From Flammula alnicola (lineage: Eukaryota > Basidiomycota > Agaricomycetes > Agaricales > Strophariaceae): a DNA stretch of 37,728 nt. The DNA lies in NCBI GenBank assembly GCA_015499995.1, contig JADNRV010000411.1:1-37728 (forward strand). The letters run 5' to 3'. Below the pieces are notes generated by a model, which saw nothing but the letters and a program-made list of their open reading frames with translations, did no database searches and had not been told where the DNA came from. The position numbers were made by a program, and so were the translations under genes. Shown here in pieces: positions 10,055 to 24,776 of the stretch (position 1 is the stretch's first letter; each line of letters opens with the position of its first letter).

Positions 10055-10109
10055 TGTGCAATAAAACCAAGGTAACTGCTCGAAAACGGTACAGTTTCAG
10101 ACCTGTAAC
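10055..10109 (+). repeat. Dispersed repeat, copy A
   Basis: The sequence tgtgcaataaaaccaaggta...actgctcgaaa...gtttcagacctgtaac closely matches 37671-37724 in the same orientation, at roughly 85% by eye. The two copies lie 27.6 kb apart. It may be the tail of a short interspersed element or a solo terminal repeat. Confidence 0.7.
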
Positions 10110-10791
10110 AACCAATGTTGTTTCTTTGTTCAGCTCAATCTAGCCCTTCCAAGAAGTGTGAAATCAGTGATGATGCCTAGCCTGATGCTTTGAAGTCATA
10201 ATAACTTCGCCTCTAGACATAGTTGTCTCTATATATAAGTAGTCTCTCTGAAATGGCGATCTTTATCCTTTTAAGGCGTGACAAATGTGACAGTGTTGCC
10301 GATGCAGCAAGGCGCTGGAGACGAAGTCGACCTTTTATAAAGAATTGAACTGCATAATCTAGACTTGATTAGCGGGTGGGCATTGCTGGGAGTTTTTCGG
10401 ATCTCAAGCAAACCTTCCAAGTTCCAGTTCCTTCCAGTGTCGTCCTCGGGAATGCGGCGGGTTGCACAGCCACCTTACATACCCGGCTGACGACAATTGC
10501 CGGGCCGGGGACGAACGCGTATGTACGGCACACACAAACAGCAAAACTTGTTTTCTTTCACACAAAAATGTCGAATGGATCCGTAGAATACAATCTGCGG
10601 CAACTCTGTGCCGCCCCCCTTTCGTGCCGTCGCGCAAACGCAATTCCCGCCACCATTCCAACCCCTAACCGCGTCAGCGATGCGTAGCACATAAATACCT
10701 GCTCGGTCTCCGAAGGCGCTGTATCCAATCCTCCAATTTCCCGGTTCTGCGCCTTCCCAATCGACGCTAAAACCAATTCGTAGCGCTTTAT

Positions 10792-11562
10792 ATGTACCCC
10801 CCATACCACTTCCACCACATGGGCAGATGGCATCGCGGACCCAGCCGCCTGCTGTGGTTTATCGTCGGCGCGGCCACCGCGACCTGGTGGATCAAGCGCA
10901 AAGACGCTGACCGGAGGATATTTGGGCACTGCAAGCGGCCGCCTATCCAAGCTTCTGTGCCTATCTCCGCCTCTGACGAGTCCAGCGTGCCTCAACCCAA
11001 TTCCAACATCAGTGCCAATGTCAATGCCAATACAAGCGCGAACCAGAACCCGAATCAGAGCCAGAGCGCACCCCCGAGTCCGTACCCATACCCGTACCCC
11101 CAAGCTCCTCCGCCTTCGTGGTCGCAGAGCGGTCCTGCATCGGACCACCCTGGTGCATTTAGCGGCAGCAGATCACCATTTAGCGACTGGGAGAAACGCC
11201 AGGACTGGCAATGGGAGCAGGAGAAAGAACATCTGGCCAAGATTTCGAGACAAGCGACGGACGCTGTGCGTTGCCCCTTCTTATTCACTTGACTTTTTTT
11301 TGCCAGCTAGAAATACTCACATTTGTTTTATTTTATTTTCAGATGGCAGACCTCACAGAGTCCACACTCGAATCGGTGCTGAGCACCGCTGAGGCTTTGA
11401 AAGCTGTGCGTTGTATCCTTTCGCGATTCTCTATACTCTCTAACTGCGTATCCAATAAATATTCAGAAACTCGCCGAACACCGCGCCCAACGCGAGAAAC
11501 AGCAAAAGCTCATTGAGGAACAGCTGGAAGAGCAGCGCCGGAACCCTCCACGGCTTGTTTGA
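10792..11562 (+). CDS. Single-pass membrane protein of unknown function, 210 aa
   Basis: Three exons (10792-11265, 11343-11405, 11467-11562) join in phase 0 to give 210 residues. The N-terminus MYPPYHFHHMGRWHRG is followed by one hydrophobic segment (LLWFIVGAATATWWI, residues about 20-34) and then a basic KRKDADRR stretch, so the bulk is probably cytosolic. The middle is a low-complexity Asn/Ser/Gln and Pro/Tyr-rich region. The C-terminal third is charged and helical (DWEKRQDWQWEQEKEHLAK, then ESTLESVLSTAEALK and EHRAQREKQQKLIEEQLEEQ) and could form a coiled coil. No known domain is recognised. Codon use and splice phases support a real gene. Confidence 0.75.
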
Positions 11563-11976
11563 TCGTAAACAACCAGACACTGGACCCCTCGTCGTATGAC
11601 GTCCAATCCGTGTTGCCTCGGACTGTCGTCCTTCCTCTTTTTCTTTTTCTTTGCTTGTTGTCTGCCACCTCTCTGCCGCTATCGCTCGCACTTTGTTTAA
11701 CCAACCAACCAACCCCAGAAACCAAATTTCAGATTTCGTTAACACATACATAATCGTCATGTAATAGTATCATCTCCAAACTCCAACTCCAACTCGATCA
11801 TTATTTATTTATTTAAACTTTAATTTCATAAATCTCGTCTTTCACTTTCGTTGATACCTTTCTCTTCCATGCCCAATCCGGCCCTCACTCTCATCGATCG
11901 ATAAGTACAATAAGCATCAAAGAATGCGCCGAAAGGACTTGAAGGCCAACCGACCCATAATCAGGCAGCCGCTCAT
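11563..11976. other. Intergenic between convergent genes
   Basis: It contains both 3' UTRs and no gene. A short accaaccaacc run lies near 11699-11714, and the stretch around 11775-11825 is AT-rich. Confidence 0.5.
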
Positions 11977-14121
11977 CTACTTACTCTGGCCGACAAGGCC
12001 GACGTTCGACGGCCCGCTACCCTCCCTAGGCAGCGTCGGCACCGCCATCTGCTCCTCGTCCGTAACAGCATCCCGCAGGCCGATATGTTTGCGGTCGACG
12101 TACGAGGGTGCCATGGGGTCCGAGATGCCTTGCTCTTCGGCTGTGGGAGGGAAAGGGTGTGTTGAGTTAGTTTAGATGGACGACGAGTGAAATAAGGAGG
12201 ACGGAGGGAGATAGGAGGCGAAGAGGTAGGGAGAGTAAAGAGGGTAACGAGGGATGGAAGAGACCAAGATGCGGAGGAAGTCAAAAGGAAGCAAGGAGTG
12301 AAGGACTTACGTCTGGAGTGCCAGAAGTAGGTGACGAGGCCCACGAGGACGATGGCGAAGGCGATAAAGTAAAGCCAGTAGGGGCGGTAGTGCTATATGT
12401 GCAAAAGCGAAAGGAAAAACAGTGGAATCAGGATCTCGATGCTTCTACGTGGAGGAGGGTCGAGGGTACTACTTACGAAGAGGAACAAGCCTACAAATGT
12501 TTATTTATATCTTAGCACTTTTCTAACGGGACGATGATAGAGAACAAAACATACCGAACAGAAGCCCATAAAAGTCGCTCGAGAGGAGACTTAAGTTGAA
12601 GTAAGCCGATGAGGCCATTCTATATAGCAGGGGTGCGACGGTGTACAGGATTAACATGGCTAATAGGATGAGGAATCAGAAAAAAGCATCAGTCAACGCA
12701 TGTTCCTCGGAAAAGGATTTTTTTCTTGAAAAAGGAGGCTTACAAGCTGTAAATGCCATCAACAGACCGACTTAATTAAATGAACATAGGCCGGAAGATC
12801 AGACTCTGGGATACCTCGTCAATCAAGGCAGGGTAGGAACTCACTGATATCCCCAGTCCACGGTACCTCCTTCATCCCCTTCCACTCTAACGCAGAGGAT
12901 TGTATGCCATTGATGATTAAGCCCCACATCCCGAGCTGACCGACGACCTAAAGATTAAAAGTGAAGGAGGTTAATTTTTTTGTTCTTTTCGTGCATAGTT
13001 GACCAAAGATGAAAAACTAACCTCGTACAACGGACGCTTCCTAACAAAAAACTCTTCCGTGGCGTTTGCTAAGTAAAGTTCAATATTAATACCAATTTAA
13101 CATCCAACGAAGGTGGAGGAGAACTCACTAAACCCATAGAGCGTCGCACCTGCGATCATGAACGCGTCACCCTTGCCCTTGCTCACCGCCTGCCAGCTCT
13201 TCCCCGTCAGCTCGTCCGAGCCGACGAGCATCCCGAGGCCGCCGATGCAGATGAAGACGCCCAGGAGCTGCGTCCAGTGGTACCGCGTACGCATGTACAG
13301 CCAGGAGAAGAAGAGACAGATGGGGATCGCCCAGCTGTGTGTGGATGATGAGATGAGAGTTAGGTGGTGTTACTTTGAGAGAGGGGGTCTTACGCGTCGA
13401 GGAGCATGCATGAGAGGAGGTCGGTGTATTGGTATGCCTGGATTTTGGTGTGGGGTGTTAGCTGCGTGTACGTTTGAGGGTCGATGGCTATGAAAACACG
13501 CACCTTGATGACCAAGAAATTTCCTTCGACGTCTGAAGCGGCTAAAATGATGTCTAGAAAGTGAAAAGGATTAGTGGGAAGTCTTTGCAGTGGAAAAAAT
13601 TAGGGGAACTTACATTTCCATCCATCATGGAGAATCACTTTCCCCCAGCCTTTCCATCCGTCTAAAAAACAAGATGCACATTGAGCAAACAGCAGGTTGG
13701 GAGAAGCGAAAATAAGGCATACACTGGTATATCGTGTATGGTGTATATACAATGAACAGCGTGAAATATCTACAGTATCAAGGAAAGTCAGAGAAAATAT
13801 AAACTCGGAGGATAACATAAATTTGACGCACGTAAAGAAACCTTGGGTAGTCGAGAGCGTCCATCCTCGGTTTACGAGCTCGGTCGTGGTTACATTAGTA
13901 CAGGTGATACACAGCGAGACGACCTGTCCAGCTAGGAGCGACAGGATAAACGAACGGGTCCAGACGCTCTTCCACCGGGCTGCGAAGCTGTTCGTAAATG
14001 CCTTTGGCGAGGAAAAAACGATGGGTGGATGCGCGCGAGGTATTGGGACCTCCGAAACGTCATGATCGACGCCGTCTTTTAGTTTAAGGTCTGGATCCAG
14101 GTCATGGTTGCTAATCGACAT
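11977..14121 (-). CDS. SLC35F1/F2/F6-type (DUF914) drug/metabolite transporter, about 11-12 exons
   Basis: This is a ten-helix carrier of the SLC35F branch of the drug/metabolite transporter superfamily; the substrate is unknown. ATG 14121 opens a cytosolic leader and first exon (to 13832) with the helix RSFILSLLAGQVVSLCITCT and a TTQGFFT motif. Following exons can be spliced as YFTLFIVYTPYTIYQ, YGWKGWGKVILHDGWKY, IILAASDVEGNFLVIK, AYQYTDLLSCMLLDA, WAIPICLFFSWLYMRTRYHW..., NATEEFFVRKRPLYE, VVGQLGMWGLIINGIQ..., VGLLMAFTA, AMLILYTVAPLLYRMASSAY..., HYRPYWLYFIAFAIVLVGLV, and a tail ending GLVGQSK at TAG 11977. DVEGNFLVIKAYQYTDLLS and EEFFVRKRPLYEV are hallmark DUF914 stretches. One exon, LFLF, is only about 13 bases. 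No frame break was seen. Confidence 0.9.
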
Positions 14122-14930
14122 TATGGTTTAACACAACCTATGTATACGTTTCGATTAGATGAGATTCTGGACTCGGCATTGCGGGAAGGCATAAGTACCG
14201 TACATACCTTGCCGTTGAAGCTCACGTACGATTGCTGGTCGTGGTGGTCAAGAAGAAAGTCGGCGAAAAGGGACGACACCGAGTTATGTATTCTCTGGAG
14301 TTACATAAGATGGAGAAGAACTCCATGCCGCCGTTCTCAGCAGTCTGGACAGCATGTGCATTGGCAATTCGGAAGCGTATTACCCCTCGATAAAATTTCA
14401 GATCTCCTTTTTAGGACAGATCTCCGTGATCAGAGGCACAATCGGATTGGATTCAACGTCCTGAACAAGCGGCACTCCTCCTCCACCTCAGGTTCAGACC
14501 GCCGAGGGTTCAAATTACGGTATATCCTCTCCTTATCTCTGCCTCTGCAACATACGCTTCCTTCTTGGGCAGATGATGCCGACGTCATTCTGTGAATAAA
14601 TATATCAGTCCTGACATCGGCATATCACAAGGTATCAACAAGTGACCGCGGCTTAACGTACTTTGAATCCACTAACTATACCGCTTGGTGACATTTTGCC
14701 ACCATGATATCTATTCAAAAGCTGTATTGGGGAGGGCCTCGTTCGCGGATCATATTAATTTGTTTGTGCTGTAGAGAGTGTACTGTGCAGTGCCGTAGTT
14801 TGAAGTACAAACAATGATGACCCGCATTAATGTTGAAATGTCTTGACATATCTAGTAGAGTAAAATTATGCGTTAAAGGCTGTAATATACTTAAAGGAGG
14901 AACGTCTATCTTAGCATTGAAAAAGAATAG
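14122..14930. other. Intergenic, upstream of the SLC35F gene
   Basis: This lies between the SLC35F start and the 3' end of the small membrane-protein gene. A 163-codon plus-strand frame (14104-14595) is open but has no protein-like features and overlaps the promoter, so I do not call it. A GACGTCAT motif at 14580-14587 resembles a CRE/bZIP half. Nothing else was seen. Confidence 0.45.
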
Positions 14931-15696
14931 TTATGAGGTATCAGAATCCACCGCGAAAAAAATCATGGAAGGAATAAGAGTAAACCCGCAGAGCACTGAC
15001 ATTACAATACCTATTGAAAGCGGCTCCTGCAGCCATATAAACGTCAAAAGCAGGATACCAAGGCACAGCACGCCACCGTAGAAACACAGCAACCCTAGGT
15101 AATAGGAAACGCCAATTGTGCTATTAGCTCAAGCTTTAAATTCTAAGCCACAAAACCGCGAGGAGCTTTGTTTTAAATTTAAAAAAGGAGGGAAAGGGAC
15201 TCGCAGACGAATTGAGAAAGACCAAAAACTCACAATGCCACACCATATATTTCCATTTCTTATCCGCTCCGTATTTCTCCAAAAGCCCCACCTCCGTGCC
15301 GTTGAACCGCCCTATGAGAAGGTCGGGCCGGCGAGCAGCGGAGATGGTCAGAGACCCCATCTTATCGATGACCATAAATGCGCTGATCGTGGCGCCAATG
15401 TTCAGCAAAAGCGCAGCATAGCACAGGGCGAGGACGGTGTCTTTAGCGCCCTGTCCGGTTGGCCGCTTTTCGTAGCTGTTGTTGTCTCGGAAGAAAGAGA
15501 GCAGCTGCGCCGCTACGCCTGCTAGGAGGCCAGACTGAAATTATTGAATCAGAACAAAAAATAGATAACAAACATGCATGTCGATAGTTAGGCGATGACA
15601 ATGTCAAGATCGTGACGGACAGATTGAGAGGAGGAAAGGCAACTCAAGGCAACTCACTACAACAGCACTCCCTTGGCATGTAAGCTGCCACCCCAT
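14931..15696 (-). CDS. Small multi-pass membrane protein, 178 aa, 3 exons
   Basis: Exons 15696-15658, 15534-15234 and 15127-14931 join to 178 residues. Exon 1 is MGWQLTCQGSAVV. Exon 2 reads SGLLAGVAAQLLSFFRDNN, then a helix, DTVLALCYAALLLNIGATIS, and the basic/charged RRPDLLIGRFNGTEV stretch. Exon 3 encodes two more helices (TIGVSYYLGLLCFYGGVLC and IGIVMSVLCGFTLIP), ending FFAVDSDTS. Three or four membrane segments and no known domain; similar small hydrophobic hypothetical proteins are common in agaricomycetes. The final acceptor (TTGAG at 15128-15130) is not the strongest AG nearby but is the only one that keeps the frame. The function is unknown. Confidence 0.65.
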
Positions 15697-16455
15697 TCTG
15701 ACAGATTCCACAGTCGAAGGAAGCTTATCTGTCGCATTCCAAGTATCAAGACATCAGCACACATCCGAATACTCAACCAAGATCAAGCATATGACAGAAT
15801 GGCTGCTGGACCACGCATGGCCACCAGTGGCAAGTCTTTGAAGAGCTAGCTTTGAATTTAATAGTAGACGTACGATTCACTTCGATGCCATTCAAGTTAT
15901 TTCTCCTCATCGGCGGCATTGGTCCTCCAAAAGATTGGTGAGCGTGGGACCGGCGGGGCATCCAAGGAATAGACAATAACTCGATCTCAAGTTCTCGAGG
16001 TAAGTAGTGCGGGTGTGAACTGAGAACTCGTGTCCAACGCGCAGCAGGATGATGGTCATCGTTATCAGCGGCGGTCCACCCGGCCTTGAGGACTCCTCGA
16101 GTTCGCAAAATGAACGTGAGATTAGTAACACACCAGTCTTCATAGTCGGAATCACAAAAGTACCAGTGCCCCATGTTTCAACGCCACATCTTGCTTAGGC
16201 CTCGTTCCAGACGTCTGGTTCATTGACGCTGGGGCGCCTAACCATGGAGATGGTCATTGGGTGCCTAATTTCCGGGTACCCAACGGAGCGCCAAGACTTG
16301 ATAACGTTCAACCTGCAGGCAACCGCGTGTACGTGAATGAAACCAATGATTGCATTGTGAATACCGTAAACGAACAAACAACAAAGAAAATATGTCTCTA
16401 AAGATCTCGTCCGTTACTACAATACACGACCACATGACATAGAATGACAGACAAA
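15697..16455. other. Intergenic between membrane protein and XPB gene
   Basis: No gene is supported. It should hold the promoter of the minus-strand membrane protein and the 3' UTR of the XPB gene. An open minus-strand frame (15773-16174) has unconvincing composition. Confidence 0.45.
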
Positions 16456-19814
<3,359 letters not shown>

Positions 19815-21471
19815 ACTGATTCACAGATTAGCCTAACGCAAGAAAATAGGTTCGATTCTTGACAGAATAAGCGTCAAAAGAGCACCAGGCGATATTGACC
19901 GCTGAAGGATGGACGTCGAAAGAGGCCAAGTTGTCTTTGCTGGGTCTGCAAAGTGGTCTGCAACTTGTAAGCATGACAAACCAAATCAAAGTCCGCAGCT
20001 CCGATTTTGGAAAGCCGGCCCGCTCAGTGACTCGTGTGCCTTCAACAGCCGCTGACTAATACATACTGACTCGTTCACAACCTTCCCTTTCGTTGGACCA
20101 AATAACAGATGAAGATGAATTTTTCTAGTTGGCAATGTTTTGCCTCCAAAAGCACGGGTTGAACTCCCATTTGAACTTGTTAAACGACTCCCAACGCAAG
20201 GATCCGTTTGCATCTTCCTAGGACTTTGAGAGCCGTCCTGATATGACGTTTTACCTACTGAAAGGTTCCAGTCGTGAGCTTTTTTTATTCTGCAGTCTTT
20301 ACATACTTATCAACGTTTAACCTCAGTTAAGTAGAATATCTTGTCGTGGACTAACTGGATCTTGCTTTTTTATTTTGCTATTTTCTCCGAGGCGCGTTTT
20401 AGGTCTCCCTCTCCTTTGCAGCCCAGGCATTGTGATTATCCTGAAGGCCGTTCCAATGACCATCTTTCGAACATACCTTCGTCTGTCGGTGGCACCGAGG
20501 GCTTCCTTTGCGCGAATACTTGTTCGTGTTCTTACGTTATTCCTGGGCCTTTCTTCCCCTGTACTTATCATCTTCACCTCGCCACCTCATGTTCTTTCAA
20601 TTCTTTCAATATATCCTTTTCAACGCAGAACATCAAGTTGGCTTTTCGATATCGGCGGTAAAATAAGCCATGTGACCATAGTACGTCGTAACCCTTTGCC
20701 CTCTCTCCTCAACCTACGCTCGATGCCTTATTCTCACAGAGCGATCTAGGAGGAATTGACTACCGACATCCAACATCTTCCATTCATTAGAATTCGTTTC
20801 ACACAGACGCTTCATTTCAGGAGGATACCAAGCGCTCATAATTCACACCATTCGCCTCGTAGTCCTGTCTCCGTCGGCGCTTAACATCGTTTAGCAGCTC
20901 ATCTTGTAAAAAAAAACCCAGCTCCTGCATTGTTATGTTCTCATCGATCATACATGGGTTACTCATCGATCATCGATATGATCCAGTTTCCGCGTTTTCG
21001 TGCTGTCTGTGTCGGCTATTAACCATGAGGCTCCCGCATTTTCAAGACTTCAACACGACTTCATTTCAGAATCTTATCCGCACATCTCGCGCAGAAGACC
21101 AAGGCAGGTAAGACGGTTCCCAATATCTGACTGGTACAGAGAGATTGACGATGACATATCTGCTTTCTAGGATAATTGCCATATGATGTCCTGCACGCGG
21201 CAATTGACGTTGCCTCGACTTCAAAGGCGAAATTGTTCCGTGGAAGTGTATTACACGTGGTGATGTTGCATTTTCATGCAATTGGCTTTGGCGTCCGGCT
21301 GCGTTCAATTTCTTCAGTCCTCACTCCTTCTCGATAAGCGCGCGCACGGATTCACAACTATTCCGGTTTCGGCGACGTTCAATTTTGGTAAACATAAACA
21401 TAAACGTAGGACGTTCCACTATTTAAGCCGAAGCAATCCACCTCGTTCGACAGACAGCCATTCTCTAGACC
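19815..21471. other. Long divergent intergenic region
   Basis: This 1.66-kb stretch separates the XPB start (minus) from the next start (21472, plus). Open frames such as 20375-20749 (plus, hydrophobic) and 20323-20577 (minus) exist but overlap each other and show no conserved motif, so I do not call them. A TATTTAA box lies at about 21420-21426, some 45 bases before the ATG at 21472. The repeated ATCGAT motif near 20940-20980 (tcatcgatcatacatgggttactcatcgatcatcgat) is a short imperfect repeat. Confidence 0.45.
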
Positions 21472-23363
21472 ATGCCTCCAAGATACAACCCTGACGCAAA
21501 CCCCAGGCCTGCGACGCCCAATCGCTCATCGTCGCAGCTCCCAGGTGGCCAAGGCGCACAACCGACAGGCAACCCCCTCTCCCCCATCTCACCCCAGAGA
21601 AACGCCAATCAGAGTCAGAGTGCCATAGATCTGACCATCGAGACCGAAGTCAAGAAGGTCAAAGATGGCTATCCCGCTACGGGTTTAATCACGGCTCTCC
21701 TTAGACATATCGGTGCCACCGTTAACCTAGCTCCTCGCGACGTCTACACTTCGGGCCAGGTTTACTTCAGGTCGCGCATGGTCTACGACGGCATCCATGA
21801 CCTCATGAAGAAAGTGGACGAAACAAACGTCGAACAGCTGGACCAGAACTGGGGCCTATTCGACAAGTATACGACTGCCATCCCTCCCCTGGAAAGGTAA
21901 TGCGCGATTTCCTTTTCTTGTGCTGGCGCATCTAACCCTATGCTTCTCTTGACAGAGTCTTGTTGCAATTCTATAAGGATTTCTCCCCTGACGCGAGTCG
22001 GGACCATGCACCTCCTGTAGACAGCACCCACAATGCTGTTATACACATCCATACATGGTTGCACGAAAGAGAAATGCTCAGAACGGCTCTGAAAGAGCTC
22101 ACGAACGAGGATTTCAAAGTTCGTTTTTGATATACTCAGTGTTGTTTTACTGATACTGACCCGTTGAATAGAATCTTTCCGGAGATGTGGAGCGATATCT
22201 CATCGCTGATTATCAAGAACAACGTAAGAAGGATGACATTGCAACACTCAGAGTTTTGCACGAATTGGTCGCCCAAAACAAGCTAAGCGATAAGGACATC
22301 GCACAAGAGTATGTTGACTTTGTTCTGTGGTGTACATACTGTGACCTTTCTCTGACTGCGCAGGGATAATCAACAACTCCTCAACGATGTGAAGTCAGGA
22401 GTGCTTGGTCTTGGGAAAGAAATAATGCTGAAACCGTTCATGGAGGCTAGTATCTTTCTTTTGTTGATGTTCACCATTCCTAATGCCAAAACGGTTGCTT
22501 TCTATAGGACAAGAGTGGAATCACGATCAGGATGTACATGACTGTCTACATCCTGTTCGCTATTCTTTCTGCGGATCAAACAGACCGACAATGGAAGAGT
22601 TACTTGCGATGCGCCAAGATATGGGATGCGATGAAAAGGTAATGCATAGTTTGCTACCTCTCAGATGATCGCACTAAGGACTGACCCAAACATCAGTCTA
22701 GTGCAGAATGTGAGAAAGCACATTGAAAGCAGCAGTGGTCAACCTACACCGACGTCAGAAGAGCTGGAGAAGCAGTTCGCCGAACTCGAAGGACTTTTGC
22801 AGAACCTGGGCGTTACGGATATCCCCACAGCCAAGGAGATGATGGACCTCATCAAGCTTGCAACACGCATCCCTCGGCCATATGGTGGTCGCTCTGTTTC
22901 TCTGATAAAAGCGTTATATCATCTCGACCAATATTCCCGAAAGCCAGAGAACTCAGGAGTCAGCGGTTACCGATATGAACTCAAACAGTTCGTTGATTCC
23001 ATGGCTTTGACTGCGGTATTTTGACTCACCTCTTATACACAGGACCATGAAGGATTCTATCGCGGAACTCAACGCCGTGAAGTCCGCAGCTTACAATCTC
23101 CAAACCTTCTCTTTGGAGTCCAATGACTACAAGAAATGGAAAGACAGTCTCCGGCAGTTGCTCGATAAGACCAAGCCGCTCTTCACAAGCTTTGGGGTAG
23201 ATATATTGCCACTTCATTTCACTATTTCCATTGCTAATGCACGCGAATCCAGATTTCGGGCGAGTGGTCCACATTTGAATCTAACTTTGAAAGCACGGCC
23301 AGGGTCGATGAGACACACATGGAGGAAGGAAGGAAGAGGTTGGGTTTTACTAGCGCAAAGTGA
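21472..23363 (+). CDS. Unrecognised intracellular protein, about 8 exons
   Basis: Exon 1 (21472-21896) begins MPPRYNPDANPRPATPNRSS, then ATGLITALLRHIGATVNLAP. Further exons: 21956-22118 (VLLQFYKDFSPDASRDHAPP...), 22172-22318 (DVERYLIADYQEQRKKDDI...), 22364-22449 (DNQQLLNDVKSGVLGLGKE...), 22508-22638, 22697 or 22707 to 22987 (ELEKQFAELEGLLQNLGVTD), 23043 to about 23193 (MKDSIAELNAVKSAAYNLQT) and a last exon (SGEWSTFESNFESTARVDE...) ending at TGA 23363. It looks soluble and mostly helical with no known domain. The exon at 22508-22638 is open in two frames: one joins by the obvious splice sites, while the other (TIRMYMTVYILFAILSADQT) looks more protein-like and would need a one-base change. Total length is about 450 residues. 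I do not recognise the family. Confidence 0.65.
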
Positions 23364-24776
23364 TTTGCCTGATTTGTGGAGCCGAGCTCGCTACGAATTG
23401 CCCACACATCATTATGATTCGATTGTCCTGATTTCTGCATTTCTTGGCTGGCGGGCGCAGCTTCTTAATTACATGCTTTTGTGTTCACGTCCCCCTCCGA
23501 TACCCTCGCATTTCAATCTCAACTCTTTTTGTTCAGGTTCTCCAATTTCATTATCATTTACTCATTGGACCGCGGCCGTGTCTCCTCGTGGTTGCTGTAT
23601 GTCACCATCAAAGCAACTCATGATTAACTCAAACCGTGACCAACGCCACCCCAATGATTGCCTCGAAGGCAGATTTATGCCTTCACAAGGCAGGCGTCCT
23701 CTCTGGAACTCCTATACCGATGCAGATGTCACCAGTTATTTACTGTATGAGCTCGATTCTACAAGTTTTCGAAAGGCAACCGAGCTACAATATGCTCTGT
23801 GGCCGTCCGAGGGGTATTATAAATAACTATTGCCTTTCTGAATGCCGTCGAATGGGACCATGATGCATCCCTCCGTATTGAAACCGGATGGTCGAAAATA
23901 TGTACCTCTCGACATGTGGATCCGAGTCCAAGTCGTATCTTTATGGACTCCGAGATCACCAGGATATGCTTGACGCTCTGTCAGAGCTTTATAAACCAGG
24001 GTTTGAGAATACCCTGGGCCATCTTCCTTCCGTGAGTATCGTCTTTCGAATTCGTTCTTGCATTTGGAAGCTGATTGGAAGATAATTCTCATGCAGCTAT
24101 ATACAGAGGGGTTTGCTGAGTGTGAAGTGCTGCCACACCATACATACGCGAGTTGCTTCATGCCATCCATCTTCCTAACTGTCGCAAATTTGCCTACGGT
24201 ATTATTCGTGTCATGGAGGGTTTCAGCTCCTCCCCCGCCGACCCAACGTTGATTGCATGCGTTTTCCCTGGAAATCTCGTCAGAAGAAAGCGCTTGAAGG
24301 CTTTTCTGGTTATGACACCTCGGCTTGGACACCTCGGTTTGTTCTTCTGGAAAATTCCGAGATGCGTGTACCTTCAGAACGAGCACGAGGAAAGTCGCGA
24401 TAAATGAAAGAAGGGTCTTAACTCGCAAAAAATTTCTTGTAAAAGAATGTGCACATCTGACGCTTAGGATCGGCATTTCTGAATGCTTGATTTTCAGCGT
24501 TTCACAGCCATCGGTGCGTTTCAATAATTTAAGGAGCAGTTATTTTGTTAACCTCGAAACAAAATGCTATTGGCCATCCTAACCTAGTTCTCATGCACAA
24601 CATGTTACACGTTCAACTTGAAATTGAACCTCTGATCTTATTTATAGAGGATCCCTTTAGACCGTCGGATTGGGATGTGGGACGCGTTTCTTCTAATTTT
24701 GGATCGTTCCACTTGATTCTTGAATTCATTAGTCTAGAAAGAGAGAACATTTCAGCCCTCTGGATTGGTTCGCTTC
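23364..24776. other. Unexplained region with coding-like fragments
   Basis: No complete gene could be built. Two plus-strand fragments look coding: 23888-24030 (SELYKPGFENTLGHLPS, then a good GTGAGT donor) and about 24130-24310 (ATPYIRELLHAIHLPNCRKF, IIRVMEGFSSSPADPTLI). An acceptor at about 24096 leads into LYTEGFAECEV, one frame away from the second fragment. On the minus strand a 235-codon frame (23817-24524) overlaps both and has no recognisable motif. This may be a decayed gene or one with sequence errors. The AT content is higher after 24400. Confidence 0.35.

Larger units (their letters stand above)
9637..10791. other. Gene-free region upstream of the 10792 gene
   Basis: No gene is supported here. 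It holds the 91-bp tandem duplication (9702-9872) and one copy of a dispersed repeat (10055-10109). The last 400 bases should contain the promoter of the plus-strand gene at 10792; cataaatacc near 10690 is TATA-like. The base composition is AT-rich up to about 10350, then turns GC-richer. Confidence 0.5.

Noticed and set aside
14104..14595. 163-codon plus-strand frame
   Set aside because: It overlaps the SLC35F start and promoter and has no recognisable protein features or splice partners.
15773..16174. 133-codon minus-strand frame
   Set aside because: Biased, Arg/His/Pro-rich peptide without motif; no supporting exons.
19845..19860. tRNA T-arm-like sequence (ggttcgattctt)
   Set aside because: No matching acceptor stem, D arm or anticodon arm could be placed around it.
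20375..20749. 124-codon hydrophobic plus-strand frame
   Set aside because: The minus strand is also open here; pyrimidine-rich promoter sequence easily gives Leu/Pro/Ser-rich frames. No conserved motif.
23817..24524. 235-codon minus-strand frame as a gene
   Set aside because: No domain, poor composition, and it opposes more protein-like plus-strand fragments.
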